From positions 1,407,148 through 1,471,147 of the forward strand of contig JASFAU010000005.1 in the NCBI GenBank assembly GCA_039704465.1: a DNA stretch of 64,000 bases, given 5' to 3'. Of this stretch, positions 33,439 through 42,860 are shown in pieces. Origin of the DNA: Plasmodiophora brassicae. Lineage: Eukaryota > Endomyxa > Phytomyxea > Plasmodiophorida > Plasmodiophoridae. The notes under the pieces are model-generated. The model ran no database searches and was not told the origin of the DNA. It was given only the letters and a program-made list of their open reading frames with translations. How positions within the stretch are numbered: position 1 is the first letter of the stretch; every line of letters starts with the position of its first letter. The position numbers and the translations under genes were made by a program.

Positions 33439-34532
33439 ATGGCACTGTCGTCTGACGAGAGTGATAGGGCGTCGAGCTTGGGATCTGATGCATCGCGCCG
33501 GCGGAATCGACCCCCAGAAGATGATGAAGGGTCGTCTCGTGCACAGCGAAACGAATCTGGGCCCAAACTCTATCGCATCCGTTTCAAAACTTTCGTCAAG
33601 GCATATTGTAACGCGCATGCGCGGCCCAGTTCGTCTGTTGGCATGACGGAGATCAATGCCGACTCGCTACAAGAGTTTCTTCATTCGCTTCTCGATGTCT
33701 GTCGTCGCCATGTCGTCGGCATTGCGGTTCGGGACGGTTTGGATGAGCCAGCCTCCTTTGTCCTTCGGCCGGCACCAATTGAAGCGGAGGACCTTCCGGG
33801 TCTAATTCGTTTCAAAGCGAGCAATCACGTATATAACGTCGGCGAAGACGGAGGTATTTCTCGTAATATTTTCTGTTATTAGCATTGATTTGGGTTCACC
33901 TAGACCTTTCGGAAAAGACTCTGACGCGGTGGACGCACAATGCCACCAAGCCGGACCTGTACATTTACAAGTACGGCAACAACATCGTCAATGTATCCGA
34001 GTTCAAACGGTTCCAGACTACTGTCCTGGGCGTGCCCCAGGTTGACAGGGCAGGTCACCCGTCAAACGAAGCGATCGCTTCAGTTGTGGCCCAACTGAAA
34101 GACCGCTGGGGCCATATCTATGTGTCGGATCCGATTAACTGGCAAATCTGGGCCAGCGAAATCTCGCGTCTTAGTGCCCCACAACAGGCCGCTAGGATCG
34201 CCGAACCGCCGCCTGGGGACATCATCCAGCTGTTCCGGCATTCGCCTGCGGATGGTGATGCTGTGGTTGCTTCGTTGCGGGAGGACAATTCCCAAACATT
34301 AGCTGCCCTGGCTGACCTAGAGGAGCAAGTCATTGAGGTCCAGGAGCGAGTCGTTGAGGGCCAGGACCTACTGAGAGAATGTCTTCATCGCATCGAAGGC
34401 ATGCATCGCTGCATCAAGCGATATCGAAAATCAGCCATCGCGTTGCGGAACGCCCTTCATCCCGATGAAACTCTATCTTCGAGGAATCTTTTTGAGGGCA
34501 TCCCGGACGTGCTAGATGAGGATCACCAATGA
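33439..34532 (+). CDS. Accessory protein of the Tc1/mariner-type element (2 exons)
   Basis: The ATG at 33439 (MALSSDESDRASSLGSDASR) begins an acidic/serine-rich N-terminus followed by a basic segment. The first frame stops at 33882, but a 29-nt intron (from GTATTTCTCG at about 33854 to TTATTAG at about 33882) rejoins it in phase to the next frame, giving ALIWVHLDLSEKTLTRW. The second half has a globular region and then a coiled coil (LEEQVIEVQERVVEGQDLL). About 350 residues in total. No known family recognised; it is not a transposase. Such second genes in Tc1/mariner-type elements may help regulate or target transposition, which is only inference here. Confidence 0.6.
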
Positions 34533-34542
34533 AATGCTCAAT

Positions 34543-35723
34543 TTATTCGAAGCCTAGCTCCGCCAGTGCCTCTCGCCGGTATCCAGCAGCACCCGCGTCG
34601 AATAGTCCTGATGGAAGGTAGCCACAGTTCCTGAACAACGCGCGCAACGAGCATTCGCGGTAGGTGTCCAGAACTCTGGATATGACCTTCGGGAGATCTT
34701 TCGCCTGGATCTCGCCCTCCTGGTAATGTCGACGCAGTGCCTTCTTTACCATCCCAAAGAAGAATTCAATAGGATTGTAGAAAGGGCAATACGCCGGCAA
34801 GAAGATTGGGATAATTCCAAGGGATCGCAGATAGGCGACGATGTCGGGGTGGCAATGAATTCTCGCACCGTCCATGATCCAAACTGAACGTCGACCTGGA
34901 TGTTTTTGAACACGGCCGGAAAGAGCATATTCACGACAGCACTTTACGAATTCAGCACGATTGAAGTTGCCCTCGATCATGAAGGAGCTTTCCAGGCCAT
35001 CATAGCCTATGAAACAGAGCAAAGAAACGCCCTTCATGCGGCCGTATTCGCCTCGATAATACAGTTTTTCACCCTATAGGCTGCCGTTAAACAGGCCGAG
35101 AAAGCGTATGACACTACAAATACACAACCTGAATTGCCCAGCCCTTCTTGCGACGCATGCCTCGATTGTCCATCTTACACTCGTCCAGGAACGCAAGAGT
35201 CGCGTGGGTCCAGTCGATAGATTTCATTTCACGGGCGAATCGAAGCACGTCGGCCTCCCGGATATGCATAGCCCGCCGCTCGATAAACTGAAAGGCCAAT
35301 TAGACAGTTGAACCGTAGAATAGGGCCATCACGTACCTTGTGCGTCAGATTATATTCTCTCATTATTCTCCATACTGAGCTTGCGCTGATAGTCGCGTTC
35401 CATTGGACGTTGAACGACCTCTGAACCTCATCGAGATACGAGAGAGGATTATCGCTCACATAGTTGCGAATCCACTCGCGCTGGTCAGGAGTGTAGCGCC
35501 TTATTGACGAATTCGCATTGGAAAACCGTGCAACAGATCCGTTTTCCTGGAACCTCTTGACCCAACGGCTTATCGTCGAACAGGATTTGGCAAATATCTC
35601 GGCAATACGGGTCTGGTTGAGACACAAGAAGTAGTACGCGTACAGCGCGTGCAACTTTGTGTCCTCAGAGACGTGCTGCCGACCGACGGCCTGCAGGAGC
35701 TGGACAGAGCGAGCTGGCGGCAT
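34543..35723 (-). CDS. Tc1/mariner-IS630-type transposase, DD34E (3 exons)
   Basis: The ATG at 35723 (MPPARSVQLLQAVGRQHVSE) is followed by a helix-turn-helix region (LNQTRIAEIFAKSCSTISRW and SSVWRIMREYNLTHKVR). A short intron (about 35330-35290) leads to DWTHATLAFLDECKMDNRGM, which carries the first catalytic Asp. A second intron (about 35120-35070) leads to LLCFIGYDGLESSFMIEG, VWIMDGARIH with the second Asp, and FLPAYCPFYNPIEFFFG with the Glu 34 residues later. All catalytic residues are present and the frame is intact, so the element may still be active. Stop at 34543, next to the convergent accessory gene. Confidence 0.85.
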
Positions 35724-35929
35724 GACTCCCGCTACAATCGCCCGAAGCAGGCTGCCACCGGGGTGCTGCTTCAGTTCGAGCGAACTGTAGCGCTGCGCTA
35801 TTGTGTCCGTCGCGCATTTTGCATTTCGAACAATAGCGGCAATACTACACGGCTGATATACCATCACCGTTGGGACGTCACAGAGATCTCTTGAACATCC
35901 TTTCGGGGAAGGTTTCAAAGAAGGACGCG

Positions 35930-37474
35930 ATGGTGGCCACCACGCAGGAGATGCTGCTGGAAGATGACGTCGATGATCGACAACAAGGACAGAGCGTGCA
36001 AGGCTCAACGATCGTCCTGCAGATGAACAAGGCGCCGACCTTGAAAAGCATGGACCGCAAGGCCGTCACGACGTTCATGGCCGAGCTGAAGACGTATCGG
36101 AATCACTTCCGGGACGATCCGAACGCCAAGGGCCAGATCCCGCGGTCAGTGAGGAGTATGATCGACCCCGGTCTGCTCAGGGCGATCTGCAAGTGGGAAC
36201 TCGGCAAGGACGCCGAGGGGGTGACGGAGAGCGACCTGATGGACTGGATGAAGAGGCATCTGGAGCAGGATCGCTCGACGGACGCGAACATCGACCGGGA
36301 GATGCGGAAGCTGGCGATGAAGCTGACCATCACCACACCAGCGGCAAGGGTCGTGAACCTCGTGCAGCAGTACGAGGAATTGGTCGCGCGCAACGGGTGG
36401 CAGGACCTCTTCACGTCCCGCGAGGGACGGAAGAACCTGGTCAAGTACCTACTGGGTGCTGTGCGCCCATCCGGTTTACAAGCGCTCATGCGGACCCTCG
36501 TCATGAAGCGCCAGACCGATCTCCAGAAGGACCCTTTGGAATTCTATCGGGTGCTGAAGGAACGGGCTGCATCGTATGAGGAGACGATGTTGTACATGGA
36601 GCCGGGACGTGAGGATGGCAAGGGGAAGGGAAAGGTCAAACCCACCCCGAAGATGCGAGGGGCGCAGACGGATGAAGGAGGCGATGGAGGCCGGGACACG
36701 AAACGACACCGGAAGGACCTGCGATGTTTCAACTGTGACGAGGTTGGACATCCAGCGTTTCGTTGCCCGAAGAAGCCTACCAAGAAGCAGGTCGCAGACC
36801 TGCTGAAGGATCGCCGCAAGGGGCCAACGGGAAGGGATGGACCCCGTAAGGCCAAATCTGATAAAGATGACGACTTGTCAGAGTACCCATGGCTTCCAGT
36901 GGTAGGAAGAGTGTCGGAGGGGGCGCAGAGGACAGGGGACCAAGTAGTCGTTCGTGTAAACGGACATGAGGAAGACTACGTTGGGGTTCTGGACAGTGGA
37001 GCGACATCGGTTGACGTTCTGATGCCATTGACCATAGCGCGCGAGCTAATGGAGCGGGACCCATTGTTAACAATGGAGAACCTCCAGAAGCCGGAAACGT
37101 TCTGTCTGGTAGACAGAGAAACGAAGCACACAGCCTACCATGTGATGATACTGGATCTGGGACTGACGACGACGGCAGGCGAACTGATCACTCGCCGGCG
37201 CCGATGCCTTGTATGGGACATTCCTGAAAAGGAAATAATCCTAGGGGAGAGGCTGTTGGACGACTTGGGTATCCACCCAAAGAAGGCCCTGGACGTACTC
37301 ATTAAGAGCACGCCGAAGAAGGGGAATGACGTCATGGATGAAGTGCACAATATGGCAAACGAGATGCCACCTCTCTGGGAAGGGGAGGAAGAGGAAACAG
37401 AGGATGTGAGGATCGGAACCGATTCCACAGACTCCCTGGAAAGGAGATGGACGGGATGGTCGAGCGCGCATTGA
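35930..37474 (+). CDS. Gag and aspartic protease of the chromovirus
   Basis: An open frame from a plausible ATG at 35930 (47 bp inside the 5' LTR border) to 37474. The Gag part is helical and charged, then CFNCDEVGHPAFRC is a CCHC zinc knuckle (C-x2-C-x4-H-x4-C) at about residue 270. Downstream VGVLDSGATSVDVL is the D-S-G-A retroviral-type protease active site. The frame ends just after overlapping the start of the reverse transcriptase frame, a common arrangement that implies frameshifting, or a mutation here. Confidence 0.85.
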   Translation: MVATTQEMLLEDDVDDRQQGQSVQGSTIVLQMNKAPTLKSMDRKAVTTFMAELKTYRNHFRDDPNAKGQIPRSVRSMIDPGLLRAICKWELGKDAEGVTESDLMDWMKRHLEQDRSTDANIDREMRKLAMKLTITTPAARVVNLVQQYEELVARNGWQDLFTSREGRKNLVKYLLGAVRPSGLQALMRTLVMKRQTDLQKDPLEFYRVLKERAASYEETMLYMEPGREDGKGKGKVKPTPKMRGAQTDEGGDGGRDTKRHRKDLRCFNCDEVGHPAFRCPKKPTKKQVADLLKDRRKGPTGRDGPRKAKSDKDDDLSEYPWLPVVGRVSEGAQRTGDQVVVRVNGHEEDYVGVLDSGATSVDVLMPLTIARELMERDPLLTMENLQKPETFCLVDRETKHTAYHVMILDLGLTTTAGELITRRRRCLVWDIPEKEIILGERLLDDLGIHPKKALDVLIKSTPKKGNDVMDEVHNMANEMPPLWEGEEEETEDVRIGTDSTDSLERRWTGWSSAH

Positions 37475-39322
37475 GGAATGGCCTACCGCAAGCGATGGGG
37501 AAATCGCTTCGGAAACTCGTCAGAAGATATAGGGACGTTTGGCGTATGAGCATTGGACCTGATGGTCCAGCCAGGGTTACACCATTTGTCACGGAGCTGA
37601 AACCGGATGCGGAACCTTACAGGTGCCGAGCCAGAAAGTACAGTATGGAGGACAGTGCTTTCATGGAGGAATTCGTCGCCCAATTGAAGAAGTATGGCCT
37701 AGTCGTTGAAAACTACAACGCGAAGTGGGCTTCACCGGTGGTGGTGGTGACGAAGCCAGGGGGCGGAAAGCGGTTCTGTGTTGATCTCAGAGCTGTTAAT
37801 GCCAAATGTGTCGCCGTGGCGTGGCCTATGCCACATCAGGAGGCGATACTGAGGAACCTGGCAGGCTCGAGGTTCTGGTTTAAGCTAGACGCGTTCAAAG
37901 GCTTCTGGATGATGCCGCTGGATGAAGCGTGTCAGGAGATCTTCTCCTTCATGACAGATAAGGGGGTGTATAAGCCAACGAGGTCGATGCAGGGGGAATG
38001 AACCGCCCCTCAGTATCAAGGGAGGATGTTTGAGGTGTTCGGGGAACTTATGTTCCACAAACTAATCATATGGATCGATGATCTAATGGGGCATGCCCAA
38101 AGGGAGGATGATTGGTTCCGAACGTTGAACGGACTCTGATGCTAGCCGAACGGCACAGCATCAAGTTCAACGTGGAGAAGTGTGAGCTCTTCACAACAGA
38201 GGTTCGGTTCTGTGGAAGGATATTCACGCCAGAAGGGGTAAGGCACGATCCTGCTAGGATTGAGGCTTTAATGGCGATACCACAGCCGAGGACGGCAAGG
38301 GACTTGCAACAATTCCTTATGGCAACTCAGTGGATGAGTAGGTCCATCCCTGAGTACAACAGGAAGGTACACCTGTTACAGAGGATATACGAGGATGCAA
38401 TGAAGGACCAACCTGGCAGGACGAAAGCCATTGCCAGGAGGGTGCGATTGTGCAAATGGATGGATGGTCACCCGAACATGCGCTGGCATTCGAGAAACTG
38501 AAGATGGCAGTGGCGGACACGGTCCAACTAGCGTACCCGCGAAAGGACCGGATCCAATGCCTATTCTCAGATGCAAATGAGGTTAACAGCGCGGCGGTAG
38601 TCACACAGATTCCGCCTGAGGACTTGGGTAAACCAGTGCATGGGCAGCGACATGAACCGCTGGGTTTCGTCGGACACAAGTTCGCGGGCCCAGAGCGGAA
38701 CTGGTCCACGGTGGAGAAGGAAGGGTTCGCGATCAAGGATGGGATTGACAAACTGGACTATCTCGTTACAACCAACGAGCAGTTTCGTTTGTTTACCGAT
38801 CATAGGAATCTCGTGAGGATATTCTCACCAACGGACGTGTCAAAGCCAACGGCGCAGAAACTGCAACGATGGGCACTGGACATACAGAGGGTCAACTACG
38901 TCATTGAACACATTGCGGGGGAGGACAATGTGTGGTCGGATCTTATGACGCGGTGGGGTGCACCGGACGGTGGGCCTGATGACCAGCACCTAGAGGTACG
39001 CACGATCAGGAGGATAACGCTTCAAATTGAGGACGGATATCGGGTACGGCCGTTACAAAGGAAGGAATTCCAATGGCCGACCGTGGACGAAATCCGTAAG
39101 GCTCAGAGGAAATGGCTCAGAGGAACGAAACGACCGAAGAATGGTGATGATCTCTTCATCACAGGGAAGGGACAGGTGATCATACCAGACGAATGCAACG
39201 AGCTGAAGCTGCAGCTATGCGCTATTGCTCATGCGGGCGGAAACAGTGGGCATCTAGGACTGAAGGCCTCGTTGAGGAAGTTGGGGAGTTCTGCCATTGG
39301 GCACACTGCGATGAGGACATGA
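37447..39322 (+). pseudogene. Reverse transcriptase and RNase H region of the chromovirus, broken
   Basis: The region reads YNAKWASPVVVVTKPGGGKR and FCVDLRAVNA (RT fingers/palm), then a stop at 37999-38001. Further palm sequence with the IWIDDL active-site box follows near 38070, and RCELFTTEVRFCGR-like and FLMATQWMSR segments continue to a second frame change near 38500. RNase H follows (LFSDANEVNSAAVV, EKEGFAIKDGIDKLDY, LFTDHRN) to 39322. At least two frame breaks are seen. Described only; the frames were not rejoined. Confidence 0.8.
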
Positions 39323-40596
39323 GGACGTTCTGCAACGCGTGTTTGAACTGTCTACCGACAAGGGGCGGGGTTAGGATTCCCAGGCCATTGGGAACAGCTG
39401 TTCATGGTGTTAGGCCGAATCAGGTGATTCACTTGGATTGGCTATACATGATGGCGGCTCAGAAGGGCGGAAGACATGATCTGCAATGGAACCTGATAAT
39501 CAGGGATGATCTGTCTGGCATGGTCAAGATTACTCCTGACCATACACCCAATGCGGAAACCACTGTAGAGGCACTGCTCGAATGGAGGGCTATCTTCGGA
39601 ACGTTTGAGTTGATGGTGTCAGACATGGCGTCTTGCTTTCTGGCAAACGTTGTGAAGGAACTGGCGCGTCGATGTGGATTTGCTCATCACCCGACTGTTG
39701 CCTATGGGCATTACAGTAATGGATCAATTGAGGTGATCAACAGGAACTACTTGCAACTAGTCAGAGCACTTCTGTCTGAATTGCAGTGGGACAAATACGA
39801 TTGGCCATGGTTGAACCACAACATTGAACACACGATCAATCACAGGTCGCAGGCGCGTACCAACGGGAATGCGCCAGTGACAGTGATGATGGGACGTCAA
39901 CCAGACAATTACCCGCTGAAGCAAGTGTTCAAGAGGCCAGGGGATGAGAAGTATGGGGAAGCTACACTCTCAAAGGAGCATATTCAGGAGCTAGTCATGC
40001 AATTGCAGACGTCGCTGAATGAAATGCACAAGGGAGCAGTGCAGCAATCGAAGAAAATCCGAGCCGTACACAGGAAGAGGAGCGACGCGTACCGACGAGC
40101 AACTGCACCGAACTTTCAGATCGGTGACTATGTACTCATCGGATTGCCTGAACCGGGTAAGGTTCCGGGCAAGAAGCTCTTTATGAAGTGGCGGGGCCTA
40201 TATCAAATAACTGATAGCCACGAGAACTACACCTACGAGGTGAGGAATATGTTCAATGAGACGGACACTCGAACCGTTCACGGGGACCGCGTTCGCCTCT
40301 ATGAACATGGCAAAGTGAATGCCACTGAGGAACTGAAGCGACAGATGGATTATGACAATGAGCGTTTCGCCATTGAAGTCTTCAAGGACTGCAGGCACAG
40401 TCCGGAGACAGGGGAATTGGAATTGTTGATCGGATGGAAGGGTTTCTCTGAAGCGGAGGATTCATGGGAGCCAATCTGCAGGTTGGCGATGGATGTACCG
40501 AAGCTGGTGAAGGCACATGCCGCCAGGATGAGGAAGGAGAAACATCACCTTGCTGATGAGGTTAAGGAGTTACTTAAGGCGGAAGGAGTCCAGTAG
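39193..40596 (+). CDS. Integrase with C-terminal chromodomain
   Basis: An open frame to 40596. The N-terminal HHCC-like zinc region (CHWAHCDEDMRTFCNACLNC) is followed by the D,D-35-E core: VIHLDWLYMMA, LMVSDMASCFLA and HYSNGSIEVIN supply the acidic residues. A GPY-like module (FQIGDYVLIG, KKLFMKWRGLYQI) precedes a chromodomain (FAIEVFKDCRHSPETGELEL, LIGWKGFSEAEDSWEP). The chromodomain places the element among chromoviruses, which use it to steer integration to particular chromatin, commonly heterochromatin, consistent with its subtelomeric position. Confidence 0.85.
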   Translation: MQRAEAAAMRYCSCGRKQWASRTEGLVEEVGEFCHWAHCDEDMRTFCNACLNCLPTRGGVRIPRPLGTAVHGVRPNQVIHLDWLYMMAAQKGGRHDLQWNLIIRDDLSGMVKITPDHTPNAETTVEALLEWRAIFGTFELMVSDMASCFLANVVKELARRCGFAHHPTVAYGHYSNGSIEVINRNYLQLVRALLSELQWDKYDWPWLNHNIEHTINHRSQARTNGNAPVTVMMGRQPDNYPLKQVFKRPGDEKYGEATLSKEHIQELVMQLQTSLNEMHKGAVQQSKKIRAVHRKRSDAYRRATAPNFQIGDYVLIGLPEPGKVPGKKLFMKWRGLYQITDSHENYTYEVRNMFNETDTRTVHGDRVRLYEHGKVNATEELKRQMDYDNERFAIEVFKDCRHSPETGELELLIGWKGFSEAEDSWEPICRLAMDVPKLVKAHAARMRKEKHHLADEVKELLKAEGVQ

Positions 40597-40782
40597 GCTA
40601 GTCATGCTTTTTTCCCGGATGCGCGCTGGGTTATTTTAATGCCGACGGCCATGTGACGACAGAAGCCAAAACTGTGTTCTACGAAGATTGAGACTTAATT
40701 ATGTTAATTAGACTATATTAAGGAGAAGACATGATTAGGATACACCACCACTGAAGACACCTGCAAGGAGGAGCATTTCGTT

Positions 40783-40794
40783 GAAGGAGGGGAA
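40783..40794 (+). other. Polypurine tract before 3' LTR
   Basis: GAAGGAGGGGAA ends exactly at the first base of the 3' LTR (TG at 40795). This is the expected position of the plus-strand DNA priming site of an LTR retrotransposon. Confidence 0.75.
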
Positions 40795-40970
40795 TGTGCC
40801 GGCTCCAAGCTATAAGACAAGAATAGCTGTGATCCGGCTAGGCCGCCCTAAGAATGACGGACATGCACGGAGTGCGCACGGAGTCCGCACGGCGTCCGTG
40901 GGAACTGCAGGTCGGGGACACAGACGATTATACTACACGGCTGATATACCATCACCGTTGGGACGTCACA
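40795..40970 (+). repeat. 3' LTR, 176 bp, uninterrupted
   Basis: Starts TGTGCCGG, ends GTCACA, and matches both halves of the interrupted 5' LTR. It contains the single TA at about 40930 that was the target of the DNA transposon in the other LTR. Followed by the target duplication GCCC. Confidence 0.9.
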
Positions 40971-42259
40971 GCCCTCTTCCACCTTCCCCTTCATCTGGCG
41001 CAGCGTCGTGCAGCGGTGCTCCACGTCCCATCCGGAATTACACGGTCGTTCGGAGGAGCACCTTCTGGCGAGCGTCGTCGTGTGGTCACTGACAAGCGCA
41101 TCGGCGAGGGTCGTCCGGCTCCGCGAACCACTCAACATAACAACCGGGAGCTCGCAGGGCGGGCGCCTAGAGGCATGGTCGCAGGTTGCGCAAGTGTCGA
41201 CGACGTGCTCAATGAACACAACAATCGATCTCTCGATCGGTTGACCATTGGCCCAGGTAACGGCGTACGCATACATCTGCTGCAACAGCTCCAGTGCGAA
41301 GTCGTCCGCGTCGTGTTGTTGTCCGGCATCGAACGACCTCGTCGCCAGGTCAGCCTCGCTGACGACCTTGCTGAGGTCCACCAGAGTATCGGACGCCACT
41401 AGAAGATCCAGACGTGGGTTCAGCAGCTGGTTGTAGAGGTGAGCCCAAGGCCGTGCGGGCCCGGAGACACATTGCCAGCCGGGCAAAGCCCGCATGATCT
41501 GGATTGGTCCGATGGCGTAGCAAATATGGAACGACAGACGCCTGCCGCATCATTGTTCGAAATGCCCGCTGGCATCAACGATCTGGCGTCATGCTCCTAA
41601 CAGCCCCGTTAGCGTCGACGATGCCGTTCAAGGCAGCGTCCCGTACCTGTGGAGCACGTTGCGCTTCTTCGATCAGTTCGCGGTCGACGTGTGGTACGGG
41701 CCGGCTTGCATGCTTGCCAGGAGATTGTTCGCGTTCCTGCGGACAACGCTAGCGCGTTAGACGTCGTCATCGCCTCCGTGCCGGCGTTGTCAATTTCGAA
41801 CCTGATCTGGTGCCTTGAAAGAGCGGTCTGCAAGTCCAGCAGCAAATGTAGTGGCCCTCTTGTGTTGTGCCTACAGCGAGCGGACGGTCAGTAAAACAGG
41901 CCATACGGGTACAATCATCACCGACCGGTGCACGCGGAATGCTGCGCTTGTCAGCAGGGTCCTTGATCACTGTCATCGGCGCAGGCGGCGGCGCTTTCTG
42001 CAACGTCATACCGGTTAATGATTACACCCAACCCGGTGTACGCTGTAGTAAACTGACCACAGGGCGTGTCTTTGTGGCACAACGCTTTGAAAGCTTGCCT
42101 GCTTGACAGTAAAGTTTGCTCTGCGTCACACACCCATCGTTAGCATACGTGTCTGCCAACACTGGCCTCAACAGTTACCTCGCTCTCTCGCGATGTCGAC
42201 TGACACAGGTCGTTTGTGTCTCTCGACGATTCATCGCGGTCGCTCTCCGTGCTTGACAT
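40971..42259 (-). pseudogene. USP interior copy, 5' portion, disrupted
   Basis: The start ATG at 42259 (MSSTESDRDESSRDTNDLCQ) matches the telomeric copy's start. Downstream the minus strand keeps QQHDADDFALELLQQM, HVVDTCATCDHASRRPPCEL and LPVVMLSGSRSRTTLADAL until it hits the LTR retrotransposon at 40970. Compared with the telomeric copy there is a one-base difference near 41520 that breaks the frame before LPGWQC. Both the insertion and the frameshift make this copy non-functional; the remainder lies at 32998-33219. Confidence 0.8.
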
Positions 42260-42860
42260 AGAGCGAGCGTCAGCAGCGGCCTGTTGGCAGTGCAGTGATC
42301 AGTACACCCATTCGTGCCCAGCCATTCAGTCAGCAACGAACGATTCGCCTGCGTTTGCCAGACGCGCGTCTCTGCAGTCTTGTGGCGCGCCGACTCGCCC
42401 GCGTGCGACGAGCAGGTCCATTGCCGTCGGCTGACGTGTCATCATCAATGTCCTTGTCCAGCTGGTCGGCCCGGTTACCCCGGCGCTGGCGAATGGCAGC
42501 GACGTACGCGCCCACCATATTGTCGACGATGCCGCGAAGCCTCGACGACGCTCCCTCAGTCATCGGCCTTGGTCGCGAGTCCAGGATGATCAGCTCGAAC
42601 GCGTTTACGAAATATTCATGCGCGCGCTTCGAGCTGATCAGGCCGAGCTCGACGAGCGTGCGGCCCACAGCGCCGATCAGCGCTAGAGCGTGCTTATAAG
42701 GCGCGCCAATCGATGCGTGCAGCGCCGCACGTCTGCAGCAGGTCGTCGACGACGATGACATGCTCAGCGGGGTCACGAACGGCGTCGTGTCGACCGGCGC
42801 CGACGTAGGTCAGCACGCCGGGGCGCAGCGCACGTGAGTGATAGACGAGAATCAGAATAG
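40971..42860. repeat. Interior copy of a segmental duplication (other copy about 62112-63937)
   Basis: The USP 5' half, the intergenic spacer and the 3' end of gene X are collinear and same-orientation with the terminal block at about 62112-63937. Identity is obvious by eye in the coding parts and weaker in introns and spacer, so the duplication is not recent. The USP 3' remnant at 32998-33219 also belongs to this block. Confidence 0.85.

Larger units (their letters stand above)
33358..35842. mobile_element. Tc1/mariner-IS630-type DNA transposon with two convergent genes
   Basis: A 2,485-bp element flanked by TA (33356-33357 and 35843-35844). The ends are imperfect inverted repeats that share AAATGCAAAAT about 15-28 bp in from each end and start TT(C/G)C. 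It carries a DD34E transposase on the minus strand and a second, coiled-coil protein gene on the plus strand; their stops are about 10 bp apart. Comparison with the intact 3' LTR shows precisely what was inserted, so its borders are certain to within a base or two. Confidence 0.9.
33220..35882 (+). repeat. 5' LTR (176 bp) interrupted by a DNA transposon
   Basis: Positions 33220-33357 plus 35845-35882 together match the uninterrupted 3' LTR at 40795-40970. The break is at a TA dinucleotide that is present once in the 3' LTR and twice here, which is the target duplication of the inserted Tc1/mariner-type element. Confidence 0.9.
33220..40970 (+). mobile_element. Ty3/gypsy chromovirus-type LTR retrotransposon, inserted in USP copy
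   Basis: Bounded by 176-bp LTRs that start TGTGCCGG and end GTCACA, with a 4-bp target duplication GCCC at 33216-33219 and 40971-40974. The 5' LTR is split by a DNA transposon (33358-35842). The internal region encodes Gag with a zinc knuckle, an aspartic protease, reverse transcriptase, RNase H and an integrase with a C-terminal chromodomain, in that Ty3/gypsy order. A purine tract (40783-40794) abuts the 3' LTR. Internal stops and frame changes in the reverse transcriptase region (from about 37999 and 38500) make this copy non-autonomous as it stands. The LTR pair looks nearly identical over the shared 176 bp, so the insertion is fairly young. Confidence 0.9.

Noticed and set aside
40795..40970. 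MITE derived from the DNA transposon
   Set aside because: At first this looked like a deleted copy of the 33220-35882 block, but its TG...CA ends, the GCCC duplication and the adjoining polypurine tract show it is the 3' LTR of the chromovirus.
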